Shown: positions 27,591 through 36,361 of the stretch, one piece after another
Position numbering within the stretch: the stretch's first letter is position 1
Layout: each line of letters opens with the position of its first letter
Program-made: the position numbers and the translations under genes
Source of the DNA: an uncultured Rhodocyclaceae bacterium
Lineage (GTDB): Bacteria; Pseudomonadota; Gammaproteobacteria; Burkholderiales; Rhodocyclaceae
Direction: 5' to 3'
Assembly (NCBI GenBank): GCA_907163225.1
Contig: OU015322.1
Span: 868,001-932,000 of the forward strand
DNA length: 64,000 nt
Notes under the pieces: generated by a model
Told to the model about the DNA's origin: nothing
Database searches by the model: none
What the model saw: the letters and a program-made list of their open reading frames with translations, nothing else

Positions 27591-29282
27591 ATGTACAAAT
27601 ACGATGCCATCGACCGCCAGCTCATCAACGAGCGTGTCGACCAGTTCCGAGATCAAGTTCGCCGCTGGAAAGCCGGCGAACTGACCGACGACGAATTCCG
27701 CCCGCTGCGCCTGCAGAACGGTCTCTACATCCAGCGCCATGCCCCCATGTTCCGCATTGCGGTGCCTTACGGCATGCTGGGCTCGGCCCAACTGCGCGCC
27801 CTCGGCCATGTCGCCAGCAAGTACGATCGTGGCTACGGCCACTTCACGACGCGCCACAATCTGCAACTGAACTGGCCAAAGATCGAGGATGTGCCGGACA
27901 TGATGGCCGAGCTGGCCAAAGTCGAGATGCACGCCATCCAGACCTCGGGCAACTGCCTGCGCAACATCACCACTGACCCGTTTGCCGGTGTCGCCGCAGA
28001 CGAAGTGATCGACCCGCGCCCGCTGGCCGAGATCCTCCGCGAATGGACGACCTTCCACCCTGAATTCGCCTTCCTGCCGCGCAAGTTCAAGATCGCCATT
28101 TCGGGGACCAAGGAAGACCGCGCCGTGACGTGGTTCCACGACATCGGCCTGCAGTTGCAAGAACAAAACGGCGAAACGGGTTTCCGCGTCATCGTCGGTG
28201 GCGGCCTCGGCCGGACGCCGATCCGCGGCCAGGTTGTTCGTGAATTCCTGCCCTGGCAGCACATCCTGACCTATTGTGAAGCCATCCTGCGCGTCTATAA
28301 CCGCGCCGGCCGTCGCGACAACGCCTACAAAGCACGCATCAAGATTCTCGTTCAAGCCACCGGCATTGAAGCCTTCAGCCAGCAAGTAGAAGACGAATGG
28401 GCCTACATGAAAGATGGCCCGGCCACGCTGCCCCAAGCCGAGTTCGACCGCGTTGCCGCCCACTTCGGTGCACCCGCTTACGAAAAGCTGAGCGCCGACG
28501 ATGCCGGCCTGAGCGAAAAGCTGGCACTTGAAAAATCGTTCAAAAATTGGGTTGACCGTAGCACTCATCCGCACAAAGTGCCGGGCTACACCGCCGTCAC
28601 GCTGTCGCTGAAAAAGCACGGCGTCGCCCCGGGCGACATCACCTCCGAGCAAATGGCGATGGTCGCCGACCTCGCCGACCAGTACAGTTTCGGCGAACTG
28701 CGCATTAGCCACGAACAGAACATCATCCTGGCCGACGTCAAGCTGGCCGACCTCTACGCAGTCTGGCAAAAGGCCAAAGTGGCCGGACTGGCGACGCCGA
28801 ACATCGGCCTGTTGACCGGCATCATCTGCTGCCCGGGCGGCGACTTCTGTGATCTGGCAAACGCCAAGTCCATCCCCATCGCCAACGCCATCCAGGCCCG
28901 TTTCGACGACCTCGACTACCTGTTCGACATCGGCGAGATAGACCTCAACATCTCCGGCTGCATGAACGCCTGCGGCCACCACCACGTCGGCCACATCGGC
29001 GTTCTCGGCGTCGACAAGAACGATTCCGAGTTCTACCAGGTCACGCTGGGCGGCCGCCAAGGCAATGACGCAAAGCTCGGCAAGGTCATCGGCCCGTCGT
29101 TCGCGGCTGATGAAATGCCGGATGTCGTCGACAAGATCATCAAGGTTTATGTCGAAAGCCGTCACGCCGACGAGCGTTTCCTCGACACCTTCGATCGCAT
29201 CGGCATCGACCCGTTCAAGAACCGCGTTTACGAAGGCCGCGCCCACGGCAAGGCCAAGGCAGCACAAAAGGAGGCCGCATAA
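27591..29282 (+). CDS. cysI: Assimilatory sulfite/nitrite reductase hemoprotein
   Basis: Siroheme and [4Fe-4S] enzyme of 563 aa that reduces sulfite to sulfide. The two ferredoxin-like half-domains and two siroheme domains are recognisable: RLQNGLYIQRHAPMFRIAVPYG, then TSGNCLRNITTDP. The cluster ligands are C414-x5-C420 (CPGGDFC) and C457-x3-C461 (CMNAC), the latter followed by GHHHVGHIG. Operon context (cysB, DUF934, cysH) favours sulfite over nitrite. The stop overlaps the DUF934 start (TAATG). Confidence 0.95.
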   Translation: MYKYDAIDRQLINERVDQFRDQVRRWKAGELTDDEFRPLRLQNGLYIQRHAPMFRIAVPYGMLGSAQLRALGHVASKYDRGYGHFTTRHNLQLNWPKIEDVPDMMAELAKVEMHAIQTSGNCLRNITTDPFAGVAADEVIDPRPLAEILREWTTFHPEFAFLPRKFKIAISGTKEDRAVTWFHDIGLQLQEQNGETGFRVIVGGGLGRTPIRGQVVREFLPWQHILTYCEAILRVYNRAGRRDNAYKARIKILVQATGIEAFSQQVEDEWAYMKDGPATLPQAEFDRVAAHFGAPAYEKLSADDAGLSEKLALEKSFKNWVDRSTHPHKVPGYTAVTLSLKKHGVAPGDITSEQMAMVADLADQYSFGELRISHEQNIILADVKLADLYAVWQKAKVAGLATPNIGLLTGIICCPGGDFCDLANAKSIPIANAIQARFDDLDYLFDIGEIDLNISGCMNACGHHHVGHIGVLGVDKNDSEFYQVTLGGRQGNDAKLGKVIGPSFAADEMPDVVDKIIKVYVESRHADERFLDTFDRIGIDPFKNRVYEGRAHGKAKAAQKEAA

Positions 29283-29791
29283 TGGCGCAACTTATCAAAC
29301 AAGGCACTGCTGCGGTCGACACCTGGACAACGCTCGAAATCGCTGAAGGCGAAACGCCGGAAACGGTCGCCCTGCCCGCCGGCGACGTCATCTTCCCGCT
29401 CGCCGTCTGGCAAGCGCGCAAGGCCGAGATCATCTCGTGCCACAAGCGCATTGGCCTGCTCATCCAGCCCGATGAGCGCGTCGAAGATGTCGCGGCCGAT
29501 CTCGACTACTTCATCGTCATCGCCGTCAATTTTCCCAAATTCGTCGATGGCCGCGGCTATTCGACAGCCAGCCTGCTCCGCCAGCGCTACAAGTATCAAG
29601 GCGAATTGCGCGCTGTCGGCGACGTGCTGCACGACCAGCTTTTCTACATGCAGCGCGTCGGCTTCGACAGCTATGCGCTGAAGGACGGCAAGAACGCGGT
29701 GTACGCCATCGAAGCCGGCTTCAGCCCGTTCAGCGACGCCTACCAGGCCTCGACCACCCAGCCGCAACCCCATTTCCGCCGCCGCGCCTGA
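29282..29791 (+). CDS. DUF934 family protein
   Basis: Protein of 169 aa that always travels with this type of cysI in proteobacteria and is sometimes called an oxidoreductase accessory. It has the family blocks LPAGDVIFPLAVW, GLLIQPDERVEDVAADLDYF, NFPKFVDGRGYSTASLLRQRY, and DQLFYMQRVGFDSYALKDGK. No cofactor motif is visible. Overlap with cysI and 19 bp to cysH indicate co-translation. A role as electron-transfer or assembly partner of CysI is a common inference, not demonstrated here. Confidence 0.92.
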   Translation: MAQLIKQGTAAVDTWTTLEIAEGETPETVALPAGDVIFPLAVWQARKAEIISCHKRIGLLIQPDERVEDVAADLDYFIVIAVNFPKFVDGRGYSTASLLRQRYKYQGELRAVGDVLHDQLFYMQRVGFDSYALKDGKNAVYAIEAGFSPFSDAYQASTTQPQPHFRRRA

Positions 29792-29810
29792 TTCTTCGGA
29801 AAATCCCGCC

Positions 29811-30530
29811 ATGTCCCCCAGTCTGCTCAACATCACCCCCGAACTGACCGCCAGCGTCGCCACCAAGACCCAGGCCGTCAAGGCCCTGCTCGCCGACATC
29901 GCCGCCAACTGGTCGACCGCCGCCTTCGCCAACAGCCTGGGCGCCGAAGACATGGTGCTGACCGACCTCATCGTCAAGGCCAAGCTACCGATTGAAATCT
30001 TCAGCCTCGACACCGGCCGCCTGCCGCTCGAAACCTACGACCTGATGGACGCCCTGCGCAAGCACTACGGCCTCAAGCTCAAAATTTACTTCCCGCAAGC
30101 CAAAGAGGTAGAAGCCTTCGTCCGCAACCACGGCATCAACGGCTTCTACGACTCCGTCACCCTGCGCAAGGCCTGCTGCCACGCCCGCAAGGTCGAGCCG
30201 CTCAAGCGCGCCCTGGCCGGCAAGCGTGCCTGGATCACCGGCCTGCGCGCCCAGCAAGCCGCCACGCGCACCGGCCTGCCCTTCCGCGAATACGACGAAG
30301 GCAACGGCTTGGAGAAATTCAACCCGCTGTCCGACTGGACCGAGAAGGAGGTCTGGGCTTACATCAAGCAAAACGACGTGCCCTACAACGCCCTGCACGA
30401 CAAGTTCTACCCCAGCATCGGCTGCGCCCCCTGCACCCGCGCCATCGCACCGGGAGAAGACGTGCGCGCCGGCCGCTGGTGGTGGGAGAACCCGGAAACA
30501 AAGGAGTGCGGCCTGCACGTCAAGGGCTGA
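29811..30530 (+). CDS. cysH: Assimilatory adenylyl-sulfate (APS) reductase
   Basis: Reduces activated sulfate to sulfite using thioredoxin. The 239-aa protein has SLDTGRLPLETY near residue 64. The cysteine pattern C122-C123 with C205-x2-C208 marks a [4Fe-4S] enzyme using APS rather than PAPS. The C-terminal ECGLH supplies the catalytic Cys233. It ends the sulfur operon and is followed by a strong terminator. The sulfate-activating genes cysD and cysN are not in the window. Confidence 0.95.
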   Translation: MSPSLLNITPELTASVATKTQAVKALLADIAANWSTAAFANSLGAEDMVLTDLIVKAKLPIEIFSLDTGRLPLETYDLMDALRKHYGLKLKIYFPQAKEVEAFVRNHGINGFYDSVTLRKACCHARKVEPLKRALAGKRAWITGLRAQQAATRTGLPFREYDEGNGLEKFNPLSDWTEKEVWAYIKQNDVPYNALHDKFYPSIGCAPCTRAIAPGEDVRAGRWWWENPETKECGLHVKG

Positions 30531-30547
30531 CCCCGTTCAAAACCATT

Positions 30548-30577
30548 AAAACCCGGCTTCACGCCGGGTTTTTTTTG
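30548..30577 (+). terminator. Terminator of the sulfur assimilation operon
   Basis: Stem ACCCGGC/GCCGGGT (30551-30557 with 30563-30569) with a five-base loop and a run of eight Ts, preceded by a matching A-rich stretch. It separates cysH from the PEP-CTERM esterase gene. Confidence 0.93.
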
Positions 30578-30813
30578 GTCATGAAACTCACCCTCTGACG
30601 AGATATTTCATACAAAACCCAGTTCTAGATCGGGGCCATACCAAGCGGCGAACTCTGCTTTCGCGCGTTGTCATACTCCAGCAACAGAATGAATCTACAG
30701 TCAGGCGCGGGGGATTGCCGTCGCAAATCGGGAGATATTTCGGAACCGATTAAAAGCGCATTTGTTTTTTGTCCCTTCCGACCGCCACCCACAACCATTC
30801 TCATAAAGTGATC

Positions 30814-32232
30814 ATGAAACTCAAACCAAGCATCGCGCTGCTGGGCATTTTGTTTGCAAGTGCCGCTCAGGCCGCCCCTTCATTCGTCAACGGCCTTGCG
30901 CTGGATGGCAGCATGCTAGACCAGTCCGGCGGCACAACCGTGAACAACGGCCGCGTCGGGTATTTTTCCGATATTTACTACGACACCAACCGCAACGAAT
31001 GGTGGGGACTTTCCGACCGCGGCCCGGGTGGCGGCACGCTAAGCTACGACACCCGTGTCCAGCGCTTTACGCTGGATTTCAATCAGACCACTGGTGCCAT
31101 CTCCAATTTCCAGATTGCTCAGACCGTTGTGTTCAAGAACGGTGCCTCGTCATTGAATGGCCTGGCCCCCGCGCCAACCAACGTGCTCGGCAATTCGATG
31201 GATCCGGAAGGCTTCGTCGTAAATCCGACCAACGGCAATTTCCTGGTTTCCGACGAATATGGCCCGTCCGTCCGCGAATTCGACCGCAACGGCAATTTGC
31301 TCCGAACCTTCAACACGCCGGCCAATCTGGTCCCGCGCAACGCGACGACGACCGTTGCCAACTACGCTGGGGACACCGGCAACAGCGCCGGCAAGCGGAC
31401 CAATCGCGGCTTTGAAGGCCTGGCTATCAGCCCGGACGGCAAGTACGCCTATGCCATGCTGCAAAGTGCCATGCTGGATGAAGGCGGCAGCAGTGGTTCG
31501 GTCAATCGCATCGTCAAATTCGACGTAACTACCGGCGAAGCCGTCGGCCAATATGCCTACCAGATGAAGCGAAACAATCAGGGACAGGGCATTTCTTCGC
31601 TGGTCGCCATCAACGACCATGAGTTTTATGTACTCGAACGAAACAATCGTGGCGTCGGTGTTGGTGCTGAATTCGCCACTGCCGACAAGGAAGTCTACAA
31701 AATCAACCTGACCGGTGCGACCGATGTCAGCAACATTAATCTCGGTGCCGCTGGAGCCGTTTACACCATGGTCAGCAAATCAGGCGTGATTGTCGATCTC
31801 GACCTGAACACCCTGTCTGCCCTAGGCAACAAGTCACCCGAAAAATGGGAAGGCCTGGCGATTGGGCCGAAGCTGGCCGACGGCAGCTTCATGATGCTGG
31901 CTGGCACGGACAACGACTACAGCGTCACCCAAAATGCTAAGGGCACCCAGTTCGACGTCTATTTCCGCTTCAGCGATGCTGATCCTTACAAGACCTCGAT
32001 CCAGTGTCCGCTAGGCTCAACTTCGGGATGTTTCCTGACCAGCGATAGCACCGCCTCGGCAACCCTGACCGGCGACTACAAGCTATTGCCCGGCGTCCTG
32101 CATTCCTACAAGGTCAGCGCGACTGATCTTGCCGGCTACACGGCACCAGTGCCGGAGCCGGAATCTTGGGCCATGCTGATGGCTGGTCTTGGTTTGATCA
32201 GCGTTGCCGCCCGTCGTCGAAAGGCAAAATAA
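30814..32232 (+). CDS. Exported esterase-like phytase-family protein with PEP-CTERM anchor
   Basis: Secreted or surface protein of 472 aa. A signal peptide (about 1-22, SAAQA) is followed by a domain resembling the esterase-like phytase family (PF13449): NGLALDGSMLDQ, GLSDRGPGGG, MDPEGFVVNPTNGNFLVSDEYGPSVREFDRNG, and WEGLAIGPKLADG. It ends in a sorting signal with VPEPESWAMLMAGLGL, a hydrophobic stretch and RRRKAK, the PEP-CTERM substrate of exosortases such as XrtB at 58343. ATG 30814 is chosen for the signal peptide; a TTG at 30769 is less likely. Activity on phosphoesters is inferred. Confidence 0.87.
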   Translation: MKLKPSIALLGILFASAAQAAPSFVNGLALDGSMLDQSGGTTVNNGRVGYFSDIYYDTNRNEWWGLSDRGPGGGTLSYDTRVQRFTLDFNQTTGAISNFQIAQTVVFKNGASSLNGLAPAPTNVLGNSMDPEGFVVNPTNGNFLVSDEYGPSVREFDRNGNLLRTFNTPANLVPRNATTTVANYAGDTGNSAGKRTNRGFEGLAISPDGKYAYAMLQSAMLDEGGSSGSVNRIVKFDVTTGEAVGQYAYQMKRNNQGQGISSLVAINDHEFYVLERNNRGVGVGAEFATADKEVYKINLTGATDVSNINLGAAGAVYTMVSKSGVIVDLDLNTLSALGNKSPEKWEGLAIGPKLADGSFMMLAGTDNDYSVTQNAKGTQFDVYFRFSDADPYKTSIQCPLGSTSGCFLTSDSTASATLTGDYKLLPGVLHSYKVSATDLAGYTAPVPEPESWAMLMAGLGLISVAARRRKAK

Positions 32233-32242
32233 GTGCTTGAAC

Positions 32243-32266
32243 GATCCCGCGCATCGGCGCGGGATC
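32243..32266. terminator. Perfect hairpin between convergent genes
   Basis: A 10-bp perfect stem GATCCCGCGC/GCGCGGGATC with loop ATCG lies between the convergent esterase and GspC/PilP-like genes. No T run follows on either strand, so if it terminates it does so weakly or acts by protecting 3' ends. Confidence 0.5.
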
Positions 32267-32285
32267 AACTACGAATGGCAGCGCT

Positions 32286-32825
32286 TTACTTGTCGCTGCC
32301 AATTGAAAGAATCTGTTTTTCTTTCAGCGGCTGGTAGAGAAGAACCATCTGCCCGCCAGAGATTTCTTCAACGGTATAGGTGTTGTTGATGACATCGCCA
32401 ACCTTGGCGATGATGTGCTTACCCTGGTGGTTGAGGAAGACGCGGATTTCACCCTCTTCGTTCAACTTGCCAAGAAACTGGAAGGGTAGCGGCGGCGCTG
32501 TCGGCTTGGGCGGTTTGGGCGGCGGCGGGGCAACAAACCAGCTTTTTGTGCGGAAGGGATCAATCACCTTCTTGCGATCGCTCCCCACTTCATCCAGCTC
32601 CGGCTCGGGAAAACTTAGCGGTTGGGCGACCTGCTCAGGTACAGCGCTGTTGGCAACAAGACGACCACTACCAGCTGAAGATGAAGGTGATACCGCAGAT
32701 TTTTTTGCAACACTCCCCTTGCGCTTGGTTTTTTCAGGTGCCGGTTCGTCCTCGACCAGATAACCGGCGACAAGCGTAGCCAGCAGCAAACTGCCGAGGA
32801 TCAGCCAGCGCTGCTTCGGTTTCAT
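32286..32825 (-). CDS. GspC/PilP-like inner-membrane component of the secretion system
   Basis: Product of 179 aa, the last gene of the PilM-N-O-like block. One N-terminal transmembrane segment (about 7-21) is followed by a Ser/Lys-rich and then Pro-rich periplasmic linker. A small C-terminal beta domain follows (PFQFLGKLNEEGEIRVFLNHQGKHIIAKVGDVINNTY), resembling the HR domain of GspC or PilP that contacts the secretin. Similar proteins are sometimes labelled secretion system X translation initiation factor, a name with no support in the sequence. It overlaps the PilO-like gene by 4 bp. Confidence 0.75.
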   Translation of the reverse strand: MKPKQRWLILGSLLLATLVAGYLVEDEPAPEKTKRKGSVAKKSAVSPSSSAGSGRLVANSAVPEQVAQPLSFPEPELDEVGSDRKKVIDPFRTKSWFVAPPPPKPPKPTAPPLPFQFLGKLNEEGEIRVFLNHQGKHIIAKVGDVINNTYTVEEISGGQMVLLYQPLKEKQILSIGSDK

Positions 32826-33391
32826 GCTGCACTCCTTCGGCCAAACAGAATGAAGCGGATCTGCGCCTCGACCTCCGGGCTGGCAATATTTTCGCGACGC
32901 AAGCTGATGTCGTCGACCGCAAGATCAGGATATGCCTTGCGCACCGCCACAACGTAGCGGCGAATGCTCTGGTAGCTGCCCTTGACCGGCAGATTGAGCA
33001 CATAGCGATCAAACAGGCCGTCCTTGCCGGGCATCAGACGATAGTCGCCACTCGGCACTTGCAGCCCGCCCTTGTTCGCCAGTTCAATCAGGCCGCCAAG
33101 CTCGGCGTTAAGCTGATCCTGCATCGGAAAACGATCCAGCAAGCGCTGACGGGTGTCTTCAGGCGTGGTCTGTTCGCTCTGCTTTTCAATTGCGGCGCGC
33201 CGGGTGCTGCGTTCGAGGCTGGCCACTCGGCGCTCTGCCTCTTCGATGGCCTCTTCGCGAGCGGGCAGCAGAAATAACTGCGTCAACGCGGCGGTGACGA
33301 CCAATAAAAAGGCAATCAGCGGCAACAGCGGCAAATTGGCCGCGACAAATTGCAGGCGAGCCAGCAGGAGTTTCAGGAGCCGGTCAGCCAT
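32822..33391 (-). CDS. PilO/GspM-like secretion platform protein
   Basis: Inner-membrane assembly protein of 189 aa with one transmembrane helix (about 22-42), a long charged coiled-coil (about 45-75), and a C-terminal ferredoxin-like domain with GLFDRYVLNLPVKGSYQSIRRYVVAV, the pattern of PilO and GspM. It overlaps its upstream neighbour by 19 bp and its downstream neighbour by 4 bp. Identification rests on fold pattern and gene order PilM-N-O-P rather than strong sequence signature. Confidence 0.8.
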   Translation of the reverse strand: MADRLLKLLLARLQFVAANLPLLPLIAFLLVVTAALTQLFLLPAREEAIEEAERRVASLERSTRRAAIEKQSEQTTPEDTRQRLLDRFPMQDQLNAELGGLIELANKGGLQVPSGDYRLMPGKDGLFDRYVLNLPVKGSYQSIRRYVVAVRKAYPDLAVDDISLRRENIASPEVEAQIRFILFGRRSAA

Positions 33392-33900
33392 GTCGCGGAT
33401 ATCTCAAAAATGATGGGGCGTTGCGGGTCGTTCTGCTTGAGCTGGTGCGAGAGCAGTGCGGCGTTGTCCAGCGGCTCACGACGCAGGGCTTCGACGAAGG
33501 CCAGCGCCGCCTTCATGTCGCGCGCCTCGCCGGAAATCTGTACGGATTTGCCCGCCGCATTGGGCCGGATGGCGAGCAGGCTGATATTTTCCGTGGTGGC
33601 CTCGTCGATGCTGCGATACAGCCGCTCCCAGTCGATACGGATGGCGCCGATGGCCTGGCGCAGTGCCTTGCTTTCATCGGCCGAGAAGACATTTTCCGGA
33701 CGGCTGTCACGGCGGCTGACGTCAATCCGGTCAGCCCGGCGTTTGGCCTGAGCCAGTTTGGACTCGGCTTCGTCAAGCTGGCTGCGCAAGGTGCTGGCCT
33801 CCAGCCATGCGTCAGCACAGAGCAGCAAGCTGGCGAGGAGCAGTACCACCGTCAGCAAGCCGGGCCGGCGCGGCTGAAAATTCAGGGCTGGATCACGCAT
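33373..33900 (-). CDS. PilN/GspL-like secretion platform protein
   Basis: Inner-membrane protein of about 175 aa. A short cytoplasmic N terminus (MRDPALNFQPRRP) contains the NFQ-type motif by which PilN binds PilM. A transmembrane helix (about 16-34), coiled-coil and C-terminal ferredoxin-like domain follow. ATG 33900 overlaps the end of the PilM-like gene by 8 bp; an in-frame ATG at 33915 is possible. Its position makes it the partner of the PilM- and PilO-like proteins. Confidence 0.8.
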   Translation of the reverse strand: MRDPALNFQPRRPGLLTVVLLLASLLLCADAWLEASTLRSQLDEAESKLAQAKRRADRIDVSRRDSRPENVFSADESKALRQAIGAIRIDWERLYRSIDEATTENISLLAIRPNAAGKSVQISGEARDMKAALAFVEALRREPLDNAALLSHQLKQNDPQRPIIFEISATWLTGS

Positions 33901-34663
33901 GAGCGCCTCCGCCAATTGCTGGCACTTCAGTCATTTCCCAGCTAGCGCCCAGTTTGGGAAGGGCTACGGAAATCTTCGAAATCAGCACTTTTTTCCCGTT
34001 GACCGCAGCAGCCTCGGCCGCCAGCAGACCCGACAATTCGCCCGCCAGAATCGCCGGATCGGCGGTGCTGGCGCGGTGATTGCGCAGGCTGGAAATTTCG
34101 CCATCGCGCACACCGGCCAGCGTCAGCCAGCCGAGGTCGAGACAGGCAAACCAGCCGTCGTCCAGTTGCTTCTGGTGCGCCGCCAGTTCGGCGATCAGCC
34201 GCGGCTGCAGACTGCTCAGGCGCAAGTGCCGGGTCTTGGCCATGGCACGCAGACCGGCCAGCAGATTGCTATCGATGCCGGCAGCAATGCCGCTTTTGCC
34301 AAAGACCGGGCGATCAAGGGCGATCTCCAGGCGGTCAGCCCGTTCGCCCAGCGTGTGCTTGAGCAGCGCCCTGGCCATCATCAACCGAGCCTTTTTCCCA
34401 ATGACATTTTCGCTCCATGGCAACAGCGTATAGCTGGCGAAATGGTCGGCAACCACCACATGCAACGCCGCACCGCCTTTGCCATCAGCCTTGAGCAGCG
34501 CCTCGGCAGCGGCAAGCGCCGGCTGCCAGTCAGCGTCACCAGCGGCTGGCGGCGCAACGTCGGCCTGTTGCCGGGAAACAGCACCGCGCCACGACTGTCG
34601 TTCGAGAACAACGCGCTGCGGGTGAACAAAAAGGGTCAGGCGGTCAAGCCACGAAAGTGACAC
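33893..34663 (-). CDS. PilM/GspL-cytoplasmic-like secretion protein
   Basis: Cytoplasmic actin-fold-like component of about 256 aa that would link the ATPase to the PilN-like protein. Sequence is diverged: LVLLPWSENV-type and DDGWFACLDLGWLTLAGVRDGEI segments recall the PilM/GspL nucleotide-fold core. GTG 34663 is preferred because it overlaps the gspE stop by 20 bp; the open frame extends to 34741 with non-typical residues. Assignment depends on gene order between GspE and the PilN-like gene. Confidence 0.72.
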   Translation of the reverse strand: MSLSWLDRLTLFVHPQRVVLERQSWRGAVSRQQADVAPPAAGDADWQPALAAAEALLKADGKGGAALHVVVADHFASYTLLPWSENVIGKKARLMMARALLKHTLGERADRLEIALDRPVFGKSGIAAGIDSNLLAGLRAMAKTRHLRLSSLQPRLIAELAAHQKQLDDGWFACLDLGWLTLAGVRDGEISSLRNHRASTADPAILAGELSGLLAAEAAAVNGKKVLISKISVALPKLGASWEMTEVPAIGGGAHA

Positions 34664-36353
34664 GATTGGCTTCTTCCAGACTGGTGATCCCGTCGCGGAC
34701 GAGGTCAAGGGCGCTTTCGCGCAGCGAGCGGGTACCGCCACGGCGGGCGGCTTCCTTGAGTTGGCGGATCGGGGCGCGGCTGATGATCAGCTCGCGGATT
34801 TCGTCGTTGAGGACAAGCAGTTCGGCAATCGCTTTCCGGCCGCGATAGCCGGTGCCGCGACAACCGCCGCAGCCAACCGCGCGCTGGAATTTCCAGTCGG
34901 AACTGGCGGCGAGATCGATGTCGGCATGACTCAAATCGTCCGCTGTCGGTACAGTCGGCTGCATACAGGCCGGGCACAGCGTGCGGATCAGACGCTGGGC
35001 AACCACGCCATTGAGCGCCGAAACGAGGTTGTAGGGATCGACTTCCATGTGCAGGAAGCGGCCGATCACATCGAACACATTGTTGGCGTGCACCGTGGTG
35101 AACACGAGGTGACCGGTCAATGCCGCCTGGACGGCGATCTGCGCGGTTTCCGGGTCACGGATTTCGCCAACCATGATCTTGTCCGGGTCATGACGCAGGA
35201 TGGAACGCAGGCCACGGGCGAAAGTCAGGCCTTTTTTCTCGTTGACCGGTATCTGCAAGACGCCGGAAAGCTGGTACTCGACCGGGTCTTCGATGGTGAT
35301 GATCTTGTCTTCGCCGTGATTGATTTCCGTCAGCGCTGCGTACAGCGTCGTCGTCTTGCCGCTGCCGGTCGGGCCGGTCACCAGCACCATGCCGTAAGGC
35401 TCGCTGGAAAGCCGCCGAATACGCGCCATGATGTCGGCGTCAAAGCCCATGGCATCGAGGCGCAGGCCTTGCAGATGGTCAGTCAATGCCTGCTTGTCGA
35501 GGACCCGCAAAACGGCATCCTCGCCCCAGATGCTGGGCATGATGGAGACTCGGATGTCGATCTCCCTATCCTGCCAGCTCACCTTGAAGCGACCGTCCTG
35601 CGGCACGCGTCGCTCGGAAATATCGAGCTCCGAGAGCACCTTGACCCGCGAAACCATCTGCTCGGCAGTCTCGATGCCATCGATGGAACCGGCATAATTG
35701 AGCACGCCGTCGATGCGGTACTTGATCGCCAGACCGCGATTATTTGCCTCGATGTGAATGTCGCTGGCGCCGGCTTTCAAGCCGTCATGCAGCGTCGACC
35801 GCAGCAGGCGAACCACCGCACTGCCGTCTTCAGAAATACGCTGCAGCGACAGATCTTCGGCCACAGAACCGATGGCGATCTGACCGCCTTCGCCACTCAA
35901 GCTGCCATCGAGCGCCCGCACTCGTGATTCCTCGCGAGCCAAAAAGGCGGTCAGCACCGACGGCGGCGCCAGGCGCCAATGCAACCGCTTGCCAAGCGGA
36001 ACCAGGCCCTCCAGCCAGTCGCGCAAAGCGGCATCGAACGGGTTGGGCGTGGCGATCAGGTAGGCGTCGCCAGCTTCCAGCACCAGCGCTTGGCGCCGGA
36101 TGAACTCGGCAAATGGCGCCAGCGCCAAGGCCAGCGAATGCTCCGACAGCTCGGCCAGGCTGATCGCCTGCAAGCCGAAGGCAGCTGCGGTCAGCTCACC
36201 GGCCGCCTCTTCGCCTTGGCCGAAATCGGCCTGCAGGGCCGCCATCACCGCCGGCAATCCACCGCCGGCCGCCGCCAACTGGCGCGCCTGGGCAAGCAAG
36301 GCATCATGTTCCAGGCTATCGGTCAGAAAGCGTTCCTCCATCGGTGAGTTCAT
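34644..36353 (-). CDS. gspE: Type II secretion/type IV pilus assembly ATPase GspE
   Basis: Hexameric cytoplasmic ATPase that drives pseudopilus assembly, 569 aa. The N-terminal ~150 residues are diverged and lack the MshEN repeat. The core has the Walker A GPTGSGKTTT, Asp box ITIEDPVEYQL, Walker B-region MVGEIRDPETAQIA and His box TGHLVFTTVHAN. Near the C terminus a tetracysteine zinc site is visible (CPACMQ plus CGGCRGTGYRGR). It lies 8 bp after gspF on the minus strand. Confidence 0.94.
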   Translation of the reverse strand: MNSPMEERFLTDSLEHDALLAQARQLAAAGGGLPAVMAALQADFGQGEEAAGELTAAAFGLQAISLAELSEHSLALALAPFAEFIRRQALVLEAGDAYLIATPNPFDAALRDWLEGLVPLGKRLHWRLAPPSVLTAFLAREESRVRALDGSLSGEGGQIAIGSVAEDLSLQRISEDGSAVVRLLRSTLHDGLKAGASDIHIEANNRGLAIKYRIDGVLNYAGSIDGIETAEQMVSRVKVLSELDISERRVPQDGRFKVSWQDREIDIRVSIMPSIWGEDAVLRVLDKQALTDHLQGLRLDAMGFDADIMARIRRLSSEPYGMVLVTGPTGSGKTTTLYAALTEINHGEDKIITIEDPVEYQLSGVLQIPVNEKKGLTFARGLRSILRHDPDKIMVGEIRDPETAQIAVQAALTGHLVFTTVHANNVFDVIGRFLHMEVDPYNLVSALNGVVAQRLIRTLCPACMQPTVPTADDLSHADIDLAASSDWKFQRAVGCGGCRGTGYRGRKAIAELLVLNDEIRELIISRAPIRQLKEAARRGGTRSLRESALDLVRDGITSLEEANRVTFVA

Positions 36354-36361
36354 CGCGAATC

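Noticed and set aside
27132-29267. 711-codon open frame antisense to the TSUP gene and cysI
   Set aside because: Same cause: antisense of a conserved enzyme with high GC third positions. No ribosome site and no family features.
30680-30720. Pho-box-like sequence (TTGTCAT-N4-CAGCAAC) before the esterase gene
   Set aside because: Only the first half matches the CTGTCAT repeat; the second matches three of seven. Not enough to call a PhoB site.
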